Notes under the pieces: generated by a model
The model's input: the letters and a program-made list of their open reading frames with translations, nothing else
What the model was told of the DNA's origin: nothing
Database searches by the model: none
Position numbers and translations under genes: made by a program
DNA from: Heloderma charlesbogerti
Lineage: Eukaryota; Chordata; Lepidosauria; Squamata; Helodermatidae
NCBI GenBank assembly: GCA_026122225.1
Contig: JANEZZ010000799.1
Span: forward strand, 124,001 to 188,000
Direction: 5' to 3'
DNA length: 64,000 nucleotides
In this document: one piece after another, positions 53,440-64,000 of the stretch
Numbering within the stretch: the first letter of the stretch is position 1
Layout: every line of letters starts with the position of its first letter

Positions 53440-55557
53440 CCCCCTGAACAGAGCTCAGACTGCACCATGGTTCACCCCTCGGTTGTGAGCTCTGAAGCGG
53501 GAGGTGAGACGGTTAGAGTGCTGGTGGCAGAAATCTTGCTCTGAAGACAATCGGACACGGGTTAGAGCTGTAGCTTCGGACTACCATATGGCAATAAGAG
53601 CAGCAAAAAATATTTTTTATGCCGCCTCTATCACATCCTCAGAGTGCTGTCCCAGGAGGCTGTTCCAAGTGGTCCGGAACCTGGTCGGTCCAGCTGTTCC
53701 AGAACCAATGGAGCATTCTAAGGCCTCCTGTGAAGAGTTTGCAAAGCACTTTGCAGATAAAATCAACCTGATCAGGAGTGCTATTCTGTGCACTGTGGAT
53801 ACAGTTAGCGAACGAGGGGTGGCCAGTGGCAGACCGGTTGTGTGGGATCGGTTCCAGCTTCTTCCTTCTGAGGAAGCGGACAGGTGCTTTCATCTTTAAG
53901 GCCGACCACCTGCTTACTCGATCCTTGCCCATCTTGGCTCATTATGAGCTGCAGGGAGAGGCTTAGGGAGGGGATCAAGGCAGTGGTGAATGCCTCCCTC
54001 GAGGAGGGAGTGATGCCATCAGCCCTCAAGGCAATAAGGTGATAGGACCACTGTTAAAGAAGCCCTCCTTGGATCCCCAAGACTTGAACAACTTTCACCT
54101 GGGCTTGAATCTGCCGTTTTTGGGCAAGGTGACTGAGCGGGTGGTGGCACTGCAGTTCCAGGCACACTTGGAAGAAGCCAGTTATCTAGATCCACTTCAA
54201 TCAGGCTTCAGGCCTGGGCATGAGACAGAAACGGCCTTGGTGGATGATATGGGGAGGGCTCTGGATAGGGGCAAATGCTCCTTCCTTGTTCTCCTCGATC
54301 TCTCAGCAGCTTTTGATACTGTTGACCATGGTATACTCCTGGATCCTGGTTGGGCATAGGGGACACTGTATTACAGTGGTTCTGTTCCCTCCTCTCTGGC
54401 AGGTGCCAGGGGGTAGCTCTGGGGGAGGAGACTTCAGACCCTTGGCTTCTCACTTGCGGGGTACCACAGGGTTCTGTTCTCTCCCCAGTGTTATTTAACA
54501 TCTATGTGAAGCCACTGGGGGCTATCATCAGGAGGTCTGGGGTGCAGTGTCACCAATATGCGGATGACACGCAGCTCTACCTCTCATTTAAATCCTCGTC
54601 AAGGTTGGCTGTAGAAACCCTGAAGTGTCTGGAGTCAGTGAGTGGCTGGATGGAAAGGACAAAGTTGAAACTAAACCCTGACAAAACCGAAGTACTTTCT
54701 GTGGGAGACAACAGGAGGTTGGGGGATGTTGACCTGGTGTTCAGTGGGATGTGGGTGCCCCCAAAGGGCCAGGTCCACAGCCTGGGGGTAATTCTGGACT
54801 CCCAGCTGTCCATTGAGGCTCAGGTGTCAGCCGTGAGCTGGGCGGCGCTGTACCAGCTCCATCTAATACGGCGGCTGCGCCCCACCTCCCTAATCATCTG
54901 TTCCCATCAGTAGTTCATGCCCTGGTCTCCTCTCGCCTAGATTACTGTAATGCACTCTATGTGGGGTTACCCTTGAAGACAGTTTGGAAGTTGCAGCTGG
55001 TGCAGAATGCAGCAGCCCGCCTGATTAAAGGCAGCCGTTGGCGAGACCACGTCACTCCACTGCTGAAAGAGTTGCACTGGTTACCAGTTATTTTCTGGGC
55101 CCAATTCAAGGTGTTGGCATTGACCTTTAAAACCCTGTATGGTTCCAGCCTAGTCTACCTTAAGAAGCACCTCAAGCAACACCAGGGATGCCACTCAATG
55201 AGATAGGCCTTGGTAGGCCTTCTGTCTTGTCCCATCAGCCAGGACAGCTAGGCTGGTGAGGACTAGGGAGAGGGCCTTTTCTGTGGTGGCTCCAACTCTG
55301 TGGAATTCCCTCCCTAATGATCTCCGCCATGCCCCCTCTTTGATGAGCTTCCGCCGGGCTTTAAAAACCTGTCTGTTCTGGTGGGCATTTGGGATGGGTT
55401 AGGGCTTTTTAGAGCAGTGTCGTTTTGTTATGTTGTTTTGTTCGGTTGATTATGTAAATTTGTTGCATTTCATGTTGTTATTAGTATTGTATGCCACCTA
55501 GAGTGGCCAGGTAGCTGGCCAGATGGGTGGCTAATCAATCAATCAATCAATCAATCA
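53440..55557 (+). mobile_element. L2-like LINE, 5'-truncated, with RT
   Basis: The coding parts are split over frames. At 53504-53899, RVRAVASDYHMAIRAAKNIF and CEEFAKHFADKINLIRS belong to the EN-RT linker. At 54039-54359 come NLPFLGKVTERVVALQFQ, DPLQSGFRPGHETETAL and FLVLLDLSAAFDTVDHG. At 54350-54913 come LLTCGVPQGSVLSPVLFN, HQYADDTQLYLSF (catalytic YADD intact) and LKLNPDKTEVLSVG. At 54961-55206 come LQLVQNAAARLIKGSR and LLKELHWLPV. The 3' UTR ends in (AATC)n at 55532-55557. Frameshifts at about 53900, 54350 and 54910 inactivate it. It is L2/CR1 superfamily by motif order; the exact family name needs a library match. Confidence 0.85.
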
Positions 55558-56045
55558 AAGTGAAGACTGTTGCATTCCTGCCCCATTCATGTGTTTCCCA
55601 CAAAAAGGCCTGATCCAGCAGGGCTTTTCTTATGTTCTCTTGTATCAACAGCCCAGAAATTACATCCCACAAACATGACAGGAGTCTGCATTGTTTTCCC
55701 TTTAACAGCCACCGCCCGCCCCCAGCCCCTGCATTGTACACCGGGGAGGCATCTGTGCATATCAAAACCTGAGCTGCAGAGACGTCTCACGGCAATATGC
55801 ATTCAAAGCCCAACTATCAAGAGGTAGCGCCGTGACTCCTGCATTTTTACAGTGACCTCAGGACATGATTTCCAGTGAAGTGCACCTTATCTTCATCTCT
55901 CCGTACATTGTCTGGGAGCATGGCAGAGGCACAGGATTCAAACAGAAAATCAATAAAGGAGAAGCCCTTTTCCTTTCGAGCAGAAACTGGTTGTTGTAAG
56001 AGAACATGCAAACAAAATACTTTCAGCTGAGTTCAACTGCATCAC

Positions 56046-56172
56046 CTTTCCCCACCCTAGTGCCCTACAGATGGGTTACTTCAACCCCCATCATTCCCAG
56101 CCAGCACAGCCATGCTGGCTGGGAATGATGGGGATTGAAGTCCAACACATCTGGAGGCCACCAGTTTGGGCG
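56046..56172. repeat. Palindromic foldback family F, full copy
   Basis: CCTTTCCCCACCCTAGTGCC ... CCCATCATTCCCAGCCAGCA ... GCTGGGAATGATGGGGATTG ... GGAGGCCACCAGTTTGGGCG; long stem around a CAGCC/GGCTG loop. Confidence 0.82.
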
Positions 56173-56658
56173 AGGGGGGTCTATATGAAAATGGAGCTAC
56201 CTCCATCAGCAGTGTCCGCTCCAGGTTGGGGCTTCTGGGGGGGGGGGTGCAAGATGCCCTCAGTGTTAGCCCACCGCCTTGCCACTCACACCACTGCCCA
56301 CTTGCCTGTCCTCCAGGCCCAATCCACACCACTGTCCGGAAGGAGAAACCCAGGCACTCCTGACACTGTTCACTTCTTGTTCACTTGAAAAGGGCAGGTA
56401 AACAGGTGGCAACAGCAAAAAGAAGGAAGAGCACTGGGGGCTCTAGGAACTAGCAGTGCCCCGCCCCCCCCGCTCAGGTCCTGGTCTCAGCAGGTCCCCA
56501 AAAAGCATTAAAGAAATTGGCCATGTTCAGATGGCATGATAAGCCAGAATTCTAAACAACAGCAAAAGAATTCTGGCATCTTGTGAAGAAGACAGGGTGC
56601 CAGGGAACTCTGCTTAACCGTTCCCACTTACTGCATCTGCAAGTGGGAATGGCCAAAC

Positions 56659-57009
56659 CAGGAGTGCAGAACCACGAGCCCAGGGACCAAATGTGGCCAT
56701 CCTGAGGTCCCAATCTCATCCTCCAGGTTTCCCCAGATGGCCATGCCCCCTTTCCCTGGCCCCACTTCCATCCCCCAACAGCCAATCGTTAGGTGGTTTC
56801 CCAGCTTTTGTGCAGTCCCCCCCCCGCTAAAAGTTTGAAATGCCCCTTCTAATGATGACTTACTTGCAGTCAGACCTTTAAGCTAAGTATGCTGGTATTT
56901 TTGGCTCCACCCCTTTGGCCTTCGGCTTTGCCCACCAATGGAATGTGGCCCCTGAGAATTTCTCCAAAATGAATTCAGCCCTTGGGCTGAACGTGGTTCA
57001 ACATTCCTG
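56659..57009 (+). mobile_element. hAT-like MITE family A, copy 11
   Basis: CAGGAGTGCAGAACC to GGTTCAACATTCCTG, 351 bp. The 8-bp flanks GGCCAAAC (56651-56658) and GGCTAAAC (57010-57017) differ at one position. This is the best target duplication seen for the family. Confidence 0.85.
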
Positions 57010-57014
57010 GGCTA

Positions 57015-57185
57015 AACAAACCATGGCTTCCCTCCATGGCTTGTTTACGGTGATGTGTGAACCAGGACTCTGACTTGTCTCTCCCCAGGCAATCCAGAGT
57101 CATAAGCCATGGCTTGTTCTTGGCTTATGACTCCAGCTTGTCTGGAGGGAGACAATAAACTACAGACAAAAAGTCCCTGGTGGTT
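57015..57185. repeat. Inverted repeat, decayed foldback
   Basis: AAACAAACCATGGCTTCCCT at the left and CTGGTGGTTTGTTTA at the right, with inner GAGTCATAAGCCATGG / CTTGGCTTATGACTC arms. Confidence 0.5.
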
Positions 57186-57362
57186 TGTTTAGCCACTCCC
57201 TCTTGGAATGCATTTGTAATTCTGGCCCACCGTGCCGTGGGCATGCAGCCACCAAGAGGCATGGGCTTTCTGTGGCATCATGTGGGGAAGAAATCTCAGT
57301 GCTTTCTGCTATGTGTCAAACATTGGCAGCTGTCTTTTCAGGGCTACCTGTGCTGGGGCACC

Positions 57363-57835
57363 TTATTTATTTAAAACATTTCTATCCTGCCCTATACCAT
57401 TAAGATCTGAGGGCGGCATACAGATAAAATCAATGTAAACAGTATAAAACAAATAATTTAAACACTTAAAACATATTAACTATTAAACAAGCTAAAACCA
57501 GTTAAAATCTAAACCAGTTAAAACAATGTGCTAGGGAATGCATTTAGCCCTCAAAGGCTTTGGTAAAAAGCCACATTCTTACTTGGCGCCGAAACGAGAC
57601 CAATGTCTGCGCCAATCAGGCCTCCAAGGGGAGGGCGTTCCACAACCGGGCTGCCACAGCACAGAAGGCTCTCTCCCATGTCCTACCATACTGTATGTCT
57701 CGTACTGGTGGGATGCAGAGGAGGGCCCCTCCAATAGATCTCAGGTCTCGGGCAAGCATATATAGGGAGAGGCACTCCCTCAAATGTCGAGGCCCCAAGC
57801 CGCTTAGGGCTTTAAATGCTGCTTAGGGCTTTTGG
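57363..57835 (-). mobile_element. LINE 3' fragment (L2/Vingi-like)
   Basis: The minus-strand frame 57798-57616 reads RECLSLYMLARDLRSIGGAL and RTWERAFCAVAARLWNALPL, a LINE C-terminal tail. The 3' UTR runs left to a TTATTTATTTAAAA end at 57363. Confidence 0.75.
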
Positions 57836-59283
57836 GATGAGGAGATGAAAGGGGACGTCCAGAAGGACACAATGCATGACGACGTCCCCAAAACACGGGC
57901 TAGAAAACCACAGGAGTCAAGGAACCACCAGTGCTCATGTGGCTGCCATGCAGGGGTTTTCAATTAATGCTCACACTGATATAGAATTAGCAACATGCTC
58001 GTCACTGTGGTGAGGAGTGGACCCTCCCAAGTGGAAGGAGGGTCGGTAAAGCAGGTTTGCAGAATCAACTTTTCTTTTTAACTAGAACCCCAAAATCCAC
58101 CAACTGGAGCCTTGCCCTTTCTACATCTGTGAAAATCCATGGTGTCGTCATGAAGTTATTAGCTTTTAAAAGTCCCCCTTCTTTTTAACAGGAAGGGCAA
58201 ATCTTGTAGCCAATGCTCAGTTCCTGTCTTGTCTTTTCCCATGGGAAATCTATTCCTGCAACAAAGGTGGGCATTATAAGAGTAAGGATGCTCACAGCAG
58301 CAGTAAAGTAAGACTTGCTTCTGAGTAAACCATGTATGGGATTAGGCCCAGACTAGTGGATAAAGTGAGACTTATTTCTGAATGAACAGTTTGCAATTCT
58401 GTTGTGTATAAAATAAAATCGCAGTCCAGTAACTTCCATACACTTATTTACAAGACTGCCTTAGAGTCAGAGAAAGAAGGCCTGGAATTAATTGATTTGA
58501 AATACCAAAAAATAGGTCCACAGTTAAAAGTGAGACATTTGCAGTGGGGTCTTACTCCCAATAGAATATAAATCTGAAATAAAGCAATTTGTTTTTGACC
58601 TCTGTGCAGCCAAAACGCAGAAGTCAATACACTGCGATATGCCTTAGTGTGTGTTTTCCCCCCAAGTATGTTTAAACAAACAAGAACGGAAAAAAATGCG
58701 AGTTTGTTATGATGGCTAAACTAGTCTCTTCTCACTTTTGTGGAGGCCTTCATTCCATTGACTGCTTCATGTTGCAGCACTGAGCTAGGATGGACATGTG
58801 GGCCCCTGAGGGCACGAATTGCTCAGTTCTGCACTGCCTTCCTTCTCTAATCTTATGCTTTTCTAATCATATGCTTTTAACTTTGCACTTAACAGCGTGG
58901 TTTCTGTCATTTAATTTGTCCTCATATTTCTGATTTTTCAGGTACTAATTACACAAGTGTACACTATAGTTAAGGCTTGCCAAGTAACGTATGCTACCAA
59001 ATGCCTGGAAAAGGGCTTTAAAAAAAAGTTGAGACTTCCCATGCTCTTCTATCTTTCCCACCTTCTATCTTCTATCTATCCCACCTTCCTTATCACCCCA
59101 CCCCCTGCCGCCTGTCCTCCAGGAAACTCCCTTTATAGGTGCCCTTGAAACAGGAATGTCTAGCTGGAGGAGTGTTCAAAAGCCTTCCCCAACCTCTGTT
59201 GAATCCTTCCACTGGTGCAGTGGAGCCAGGGCTCAGAGGGACGCAGTGCCAGCACTTCTTTGCTAGCAGATATGCTGATGTCA
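57836..59283. other. Unassigned sequence with short repeat remnants
   Basis: Only AAGTAAGACTTGCTTCTGAG-type remnants (58290-58410) are recognisable. Confidence 0.35.
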
Positions 59284-59850
59284 TACAACAGTAGGGTTGG
59301 AAGGGGCCTAGAAGACCCTCGAGTCCCACCCCCTGCTCAATGCAGGAATCCAAGTCACAGCATCCCTGACAGGTGGCTGTCCAGCTCATCCTGAATGCCT
59401 CCAGTGTGGGAGAGCCCACTGCTTCCCTACGTAATGGGCTCCACTGTCGTACTGCTCTAACAGTCAGGAAGTTTTTCCTGATGTTCAGCCGGAATCTGGC
59501 TTCCTGTAACTTGAGCCCATCATTCCGTGTCCTGCACTCTGGGATGATCGAGAAGAGGTCCTGGCCTTCCTCTCTGGAACAACCTTTCAAGTCCTTGAAG
59601 AGCGCTATCCTATCTCCCCTCAGTCTTCTCTTCTCAAGGCTAGACAGGCCCAGTTCTTTCAGTCTCTCCTCATAGGGCTTTGTTTCCAGTCCCCTGATCA
59701 TCTTTGTTGCCCTCCTCGGAACCCTCTCCAGCTTGTCTGCATCCTTCTTAACGTGCGGTGCCCAGAACTGGACACAGTACTCCAGATGAGGCCTAACCAG
59801 TGCTGAGTAGAGGGGAATGAGTACTTCATCTGCCATCTCTCTCAGAGTTC
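59284..59850 (-). mobile_element. CR1 3' fragment
   Basis: The minus-strand frame at 59836-59093 reads [40 protein letters not shown] and [19 protein letters not shown], the CR1 RT C terminus, followed by the CR1 3' UTR. It is among the better preserved CR1 tails here, with a continuous frame over about 170 codons of LINE sequence. Confidence 0.88.
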
Positions 59851-60439
59851 CCTGTCCCTTCTGAACTTAGCTGCAATCCTCACAGCAGCTGGGTGGAAAT
59901 ACTTTTCGCTCCCGGCAACAATATATTGTTTCCTGTTGTAATGCAAAGTATTTTGGGGTGGCCTGGTCTCGAACGGACAATTAAAACCCATTAGCTTTAC
60001 AAAAGAGCTGCCCAGGTAGAGATGGAAACTGCTAGAATTGGTTTGTTGATGTGGATCAACACGGCCGCCCGCAATGTCTGGACTCTCCTTGGGGGTGTGG
60101 CAACAGGGGCTGTCATGATGAACACCTGCACTTCAAAATTTACCCCTATACCACTGAGCCCTTCACAGCTTTCTCCGTCAAGAGAATGCTGGTTCCACAA
60201 GAAACACACATTCTGGTGAAATGGGGAGGGGATATGATGCATCCTGTTTTAAAGATGGAAAGCCACGTGTTTTAGCTTCATCTTGTTAATGTGCACCACA
60301 GCCAAGACTAGAGAGAAGCCAACTGCTTCTACCTGGCTCTCATCCCCTTTGTGGGCTACTGTATGGTCTAAAAGCATTCGGAACATGCAATATGAGTGAC
60401 AGAGGTTTATACGCTGTTCCCCTTTTACCCCCCTTCTCT

Positions 60440-63400
60440 AGCTCTCATGTACCCAGTAGCTCATCCCATGCTGTGCCTGCTTGTCCTGTGCTGCTGCTAT
60501 TGAACACCAGATTGGTCCTCAATAAGACCGTACCCGTTCATGATTTAATTGTGGACGAGAGAGTCGCTCTGGCGTGTGTTATTGAGACTTGGGTGGGTGA
60601 GCTGGGTGGGGTTGACCTGACTCAGCTCTGTCCACTTGGGTTCTTGGTGCAGCGCCAACATAGGCAGGAGGACTGGCGGGGGGGGGGGGAAGCTGCCGTG
60701 GTTTACAGAACGTCCATCTCTCTCACCAGGAAACCACTCCACCTTAGAGTGGGCTTTGAGAGGCTGCAGCTGGTGTCGGGCCATTGAGACAGCTCGGGGA
60801 TCCTGCTGGCATACTGTCCACCCTGCTGCCCAGCAGCTTCCCTGACCAAGCTGGCGGAGGTGGTGTCAACAGGATGCAGCCAGGAACGCAGGATGGTGGT
60901 TCGGGGTGACTTTAACTTCCATGTTGAGGCTGTCTCAGGACTTCATGGCTTCCATGACAACCATGGAGCTATCTCAGTATGTCATCGGCCTAATACATGA
61001 AGCAGGGCACACCCATTATTTGGATTTTGCTCCAAGCTGTGGGATGAGCAATCTGAAAAAAAGGGGGGAGGGTCCAAGTAACCCCATTGTCATGGTCAGA
61101 CCATTTCCTGGTGAGATTTGAACTTATTACTTCCGTCCTGCAGGGTGGGGGACCCATTTGAATGGTCCGCCCCAAGAGACGGATGGAATCCAATGGATTT
61201 CTGAATCATCTTGGGGATTTTCCAGTGGAGAAAACTGGTGGTCCAGCTGAGGCCCTATCCTCACTGTTGAATGGTGAGATGTGGAGGGCCACTGACTTGA
61301 TTGCACCTGAGTGCCTTCTCCAGCGCTGTGGAGCCCGCTCCGCTCCTTGGTGTATTGGGGAGCTGCGGTCAATGAAACAGACTGTGAGCTAGAGCGCAAA
61401 TGGCACAAGACTCGAAGCGAAGATGACTGAGCACGCTCTAGAGCACATAATCGTGCCTACTGCATGGCAGTGCGGGCAGCAAAGGTTTATTTTGCTGCCT
61501 CCATTGCATCCTCAAGTAGCAGTGGGGCCCTGATCCCCTCAAGGGCCCGCTGTGACCTTTTGCATCTCACTTTGGGGACAAAATAGCGCACTTGGTACCG
61601 TTGTTAGCGCAGTCTCAGTTGAGGTGTCTGATGCCACCATCTGCCCAATTTTGTGGGATCAGTTCCAGTTCCTGCAGCCTGATGATGTAGGCAAGGTGCT
61701 TGCAGCAATGCAGCCAACCAAGTGCCCTCTCAATCCCTGGCCCTCCTGGCTAATAAAAGCTAGCCAAGGAGGTATGACTGGGTGGGTTCAGGAAGCAATA
61801 AATGCTTCCCTGTGGGAAGGGGTGGTCCCTGCTGTCCTTAAGGAGGCAGTAGTGCGGCCACTCCCTCTCTGGACCCAACGGTATTAGACAACTATGCCCA
61901 GTTGCAAATACACCTTTCCTGGGGAAGGTACTTGAGAGGGTCATGGCGGATCAACTGCAGGCACTCTTGGAGGATACTGATTATCTAGACCCATTCCAGT
62001 CTGGGTTTCGATCTGGTTATAGGACTGAATCAGTCTTGGTCGCCCTGATGGATAACCTCTATTGAGAGAGGGATGGAGGAGTGCAACCCTGTTAATTCTG
62101 CTTGATCTCTCATCGGCTTTTGATACCACTGACCACAGTATCCTCCTGGATCGACTCCATGGGGTGAGTATTGGAGGCACTGTTACAGTGGTTCCCGTCC
62201 TACTTACAGGGCCGATTTCAGAGAATAACATCGGATGACTATTCTTTGGTAGGGATGGACGAAAGTCCCTTACCTGGTCCCGCAGCTGTTTTCGGTGGGG
62301 GGGGGGAGGCGCTCTGTTTCTCCCCCCGAAATTCTGGCGGGGGGGAGGCGCCCCATCCCTCCCCGCCGAAATTCTGGCCGGGGGGGAGCGCCCCGTCTCC
62401 CCGGCTGCGAAAAAAAAAGTAAAGTGTAAAAAAAAAAAAGAAAACAAAAGTGATAGGCTACGTAACGATTTACGTAGCCTATCACGGCTAGATTTTCAAA
62501 GTCAGCCGTGATAGGCTACGTAAATCTTTACGGAGCCTATCACAGCTGACTTTGAAAATCTAGCTGTGATAGGCTACGTAAATCGTTATGTAGCCTATCA
62601 CATTTTTTTTTTTTTTTTTACACTTTACTTACTTGGAAATGGCGGCGGCGGCAGCCAGTCGGAAGACCGGCCGCCGCCGCTGGGACCCACCACCGAGAGG
62701 GACATTCGCATGAGGTAAGTCCCATCCCGGGGGGGGGGGGGCACGGAGAATTTCCCCACCAATTTCGGGGGGCCGAATGCGTTGGCATTTGGCCTCCTGG
62801 AGATTCGTGGAGAAATTCTCCGACATCCCTATTCTTTGGCCCCTTGGCAATTGAGCTATGGGGTACCACAGGGTACCATCTTGTCCCCAATGTTGATTAA
62901 CATCTATATGAAGCTGCTGGGAGAGGTCATTAGGGGATTTGGAGCCAAGTGCCATCAGTATAATGATGACACACAGCTCTATCTCCATTTGACATCTGAA
63001 TCAGGAGAGGCTGTGCAAGTCCTGGACCAGTGCCTGAACTCAGTAATGGGCTGGATGAGGGCCAATAAACTGAAACTGAATCCTGGCAAGATGGAAGCCC
63101 TGTGGGTGAAGATCCAGGTCCAGAAGATAGGCTCATTGCCTGTTCTGGATGGGGTTGCACTCCCTTTGAAAGATCAGGTTCGTAGTCTGGGGGTACTCCT
63201 AGATCCATCATCGTCACTGGAAGCCCAAGTGCCCGTGACAACACGGAGTGTCTTTTATCAGCTTTGGCTGGTTTGCCAACTATGCTCTCTCCTGGACAGG
63301 GATAGCTTGGCCATTGTGGTACAGGTGCTAGTAACCTGAAAACTGGATTACTGCAAAGAGCTCTATGTGGAGCTGCCCTTAAGGCTGCTCTGGAAGCTGG

Positions 63401-63965
63401 AGCTAGTGCAGAATGCAGCAGCTCGGCTGTTGTCGGGAGCTGCCCCTTCTCAGCACCCAACTCCTTTGCTGAGGGAGCTGCACTGGCTGCCTATTTGCTA
63501 CTGGGTCAAGTTTAAGGTTTTGGTACTAGTGTACAAAGCCCTAAACAACTTGGGACCAGGATACCTGGGAGAGCGCCTTCTCCCTTACCAACCTGCCTGG
63601 TCACTGAGGTCATCAGAGGGCTCGCTCCTGGTGGTTCCACATGGATCTCTGGCCCAACTGGAGTCCACCAGGAGAAGAGCCTTCAGCGTGGTGGCCCCCT
63701 TTCTTTGGAATTCCTTGCCCCTGGAGGTCAGGCAGGCACCAACACTCTGCTGTTTTCGGCGCATCTTGAAAACAGCTCTCTTCCAGGAAGCATTCCTTAA
63801 CTGATCAGCCACATTTTTTATTGATATTCTGCTTTTAAAACAACAATTTTAATATGGTATAATTCTTTTTATAATTTTACGTTTTGTGTTCACGGCTCTG
63901 GAATCAGTTTTAGATGGGGAGCGGTATACAAATGTTGTAAACAAACAAAAAAACAAACAAACATT
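60440..63965 (+). mobile_element. Near full-length but decayed L2-like LINE split by a GC-rich hAT-like element
   Basis: N-terminal endonuclease sequence is visible at 60480-60787 (LLLLNTRLVLNKTVPVHDLI, ACVIETWVGE). The linker and RT start at 61440-61890 (AMQPTKCPLNP..WLIK, AINASLWEGVVPAVLKEAVV). The RT resumes after the insertion at 62250-62831: LSYGVPQGTILSPMLINIY, YNDDTQLYLHL, LKLNPGKMEALWV, RSLGVLLDPSSSLEAQV and LVQNAAARLLSGA, with a C terminus ending at 63801. The catalytic box reads YNDD instead of YADD, and multiple stops are present. The 3' end is an (AAAC)n tail at 63938-63965. Confidence 0.85.
62250..62831. mobile_element. GC-rich hAT-like foldback element, copy 1 (complete)
   Basis: The element is 582 bp, termini TAGGGATGG ... 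CATCCCTA, with a perfect 8-bp target duplication TTCTTTGG (62242-62249 and 62832-62839). The arms are GC-rich with many CpGs. The core at about 62453-62603 holds four copies of a (G)TGATAGGCTACGTAA-type motif in alternating orientation, able to form nested hairpins. The right arm has ATGGCGGCGGCGG at 62638 running to a GAGGTAAGT donor-like site at 62711. The left arm has the mirror ACTTAC/CTTACC motif at about 62269. The 8-bp TSD and TAGGG start are hAT hallmarks. There is no transposase, so it is non-autonomous. It sits inside the L2-like LINE. Confidence 0.9.
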
Positions 63966-64000
63966 AAAGCAAGCAATACAAACACAAGAGTATGGCTACA

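Overview
The window looks like vertebrate, specifically squamate reptile (lizard or snake), nuclear DNA. It is AT-moderate, intron-rich and packed with interspersed repeats: an intact BovB (RTE-clade) LINE plus 3'-truncated BovB copies, CR1 and L2-like LINE fragments, tRNA-derived SINEs, hAT-like MITEs, foldback MITEs and solo LTRs. No bacterial-style operons, promoters or RBSs are present. The mixture of an uninterrupted BovB with abundant CR1/L2 is the main reason for calling it squamate; the species cannot be named from sequence alone.

Only one host gene is supported: KCTD15, on the minus strand. Two internal coding exons are visible with perfect splice signals and matching phases: 26159-26303 (second half of the BTB/T1 domain) and 7013-7318 (end of BTB plus the conserved C-terminal domain). 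The intron between them is about 18.9 kb. I found neither the last coding exon (expected left of 7013) nor the N-terminal exon (expected right of 26303), so they probably lie outside the window. If so, everything from 26304 to 64000 is intron or 5' flank and 1-7012 is part of the last intron.

Layout. 1-7012: SINEs, hAT-like MITEs, a foldback, a CR1 tail, half of a GC-rich hAT-like element and a tiny BovB tail. 7319-26158: the KCTD15 intron, holding a CR1 with partial RT, the full-length BovB (ORF 12341-15214, 957 codons), a solo LTR nested in a MITE, several foldbacks and a GC-rich hAT-like element. 26304-45000: foldback elements, a head-to-tail BovB pair (minus strand), a triple nest (MITE containing LTR containing GC-rich hAT-like element) and unclassified repeats. 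45000-64000: CR1 copies, two L2-like LINEs (53.4-55.6 kb and 60.4-64 kb, the second split by a GC-rich hAT-like element), more MITEs and SINEs.

The most interesting item is a foldback element family (copies at 62250, 40451, 25118, 39337 and a half copy at 2751). It has TAGGG..CCCTA termini and 8-bp target duplications typical of hAT transposons. Its hairpin-forming cores differ between copies, and its GC-rich arms carry a conserved ATG-(GCG)n reading frame that runs into a consensus splice donor. The second most interesting is the uninterrupted BovB ORF with all endonuclease and RT motifs present.
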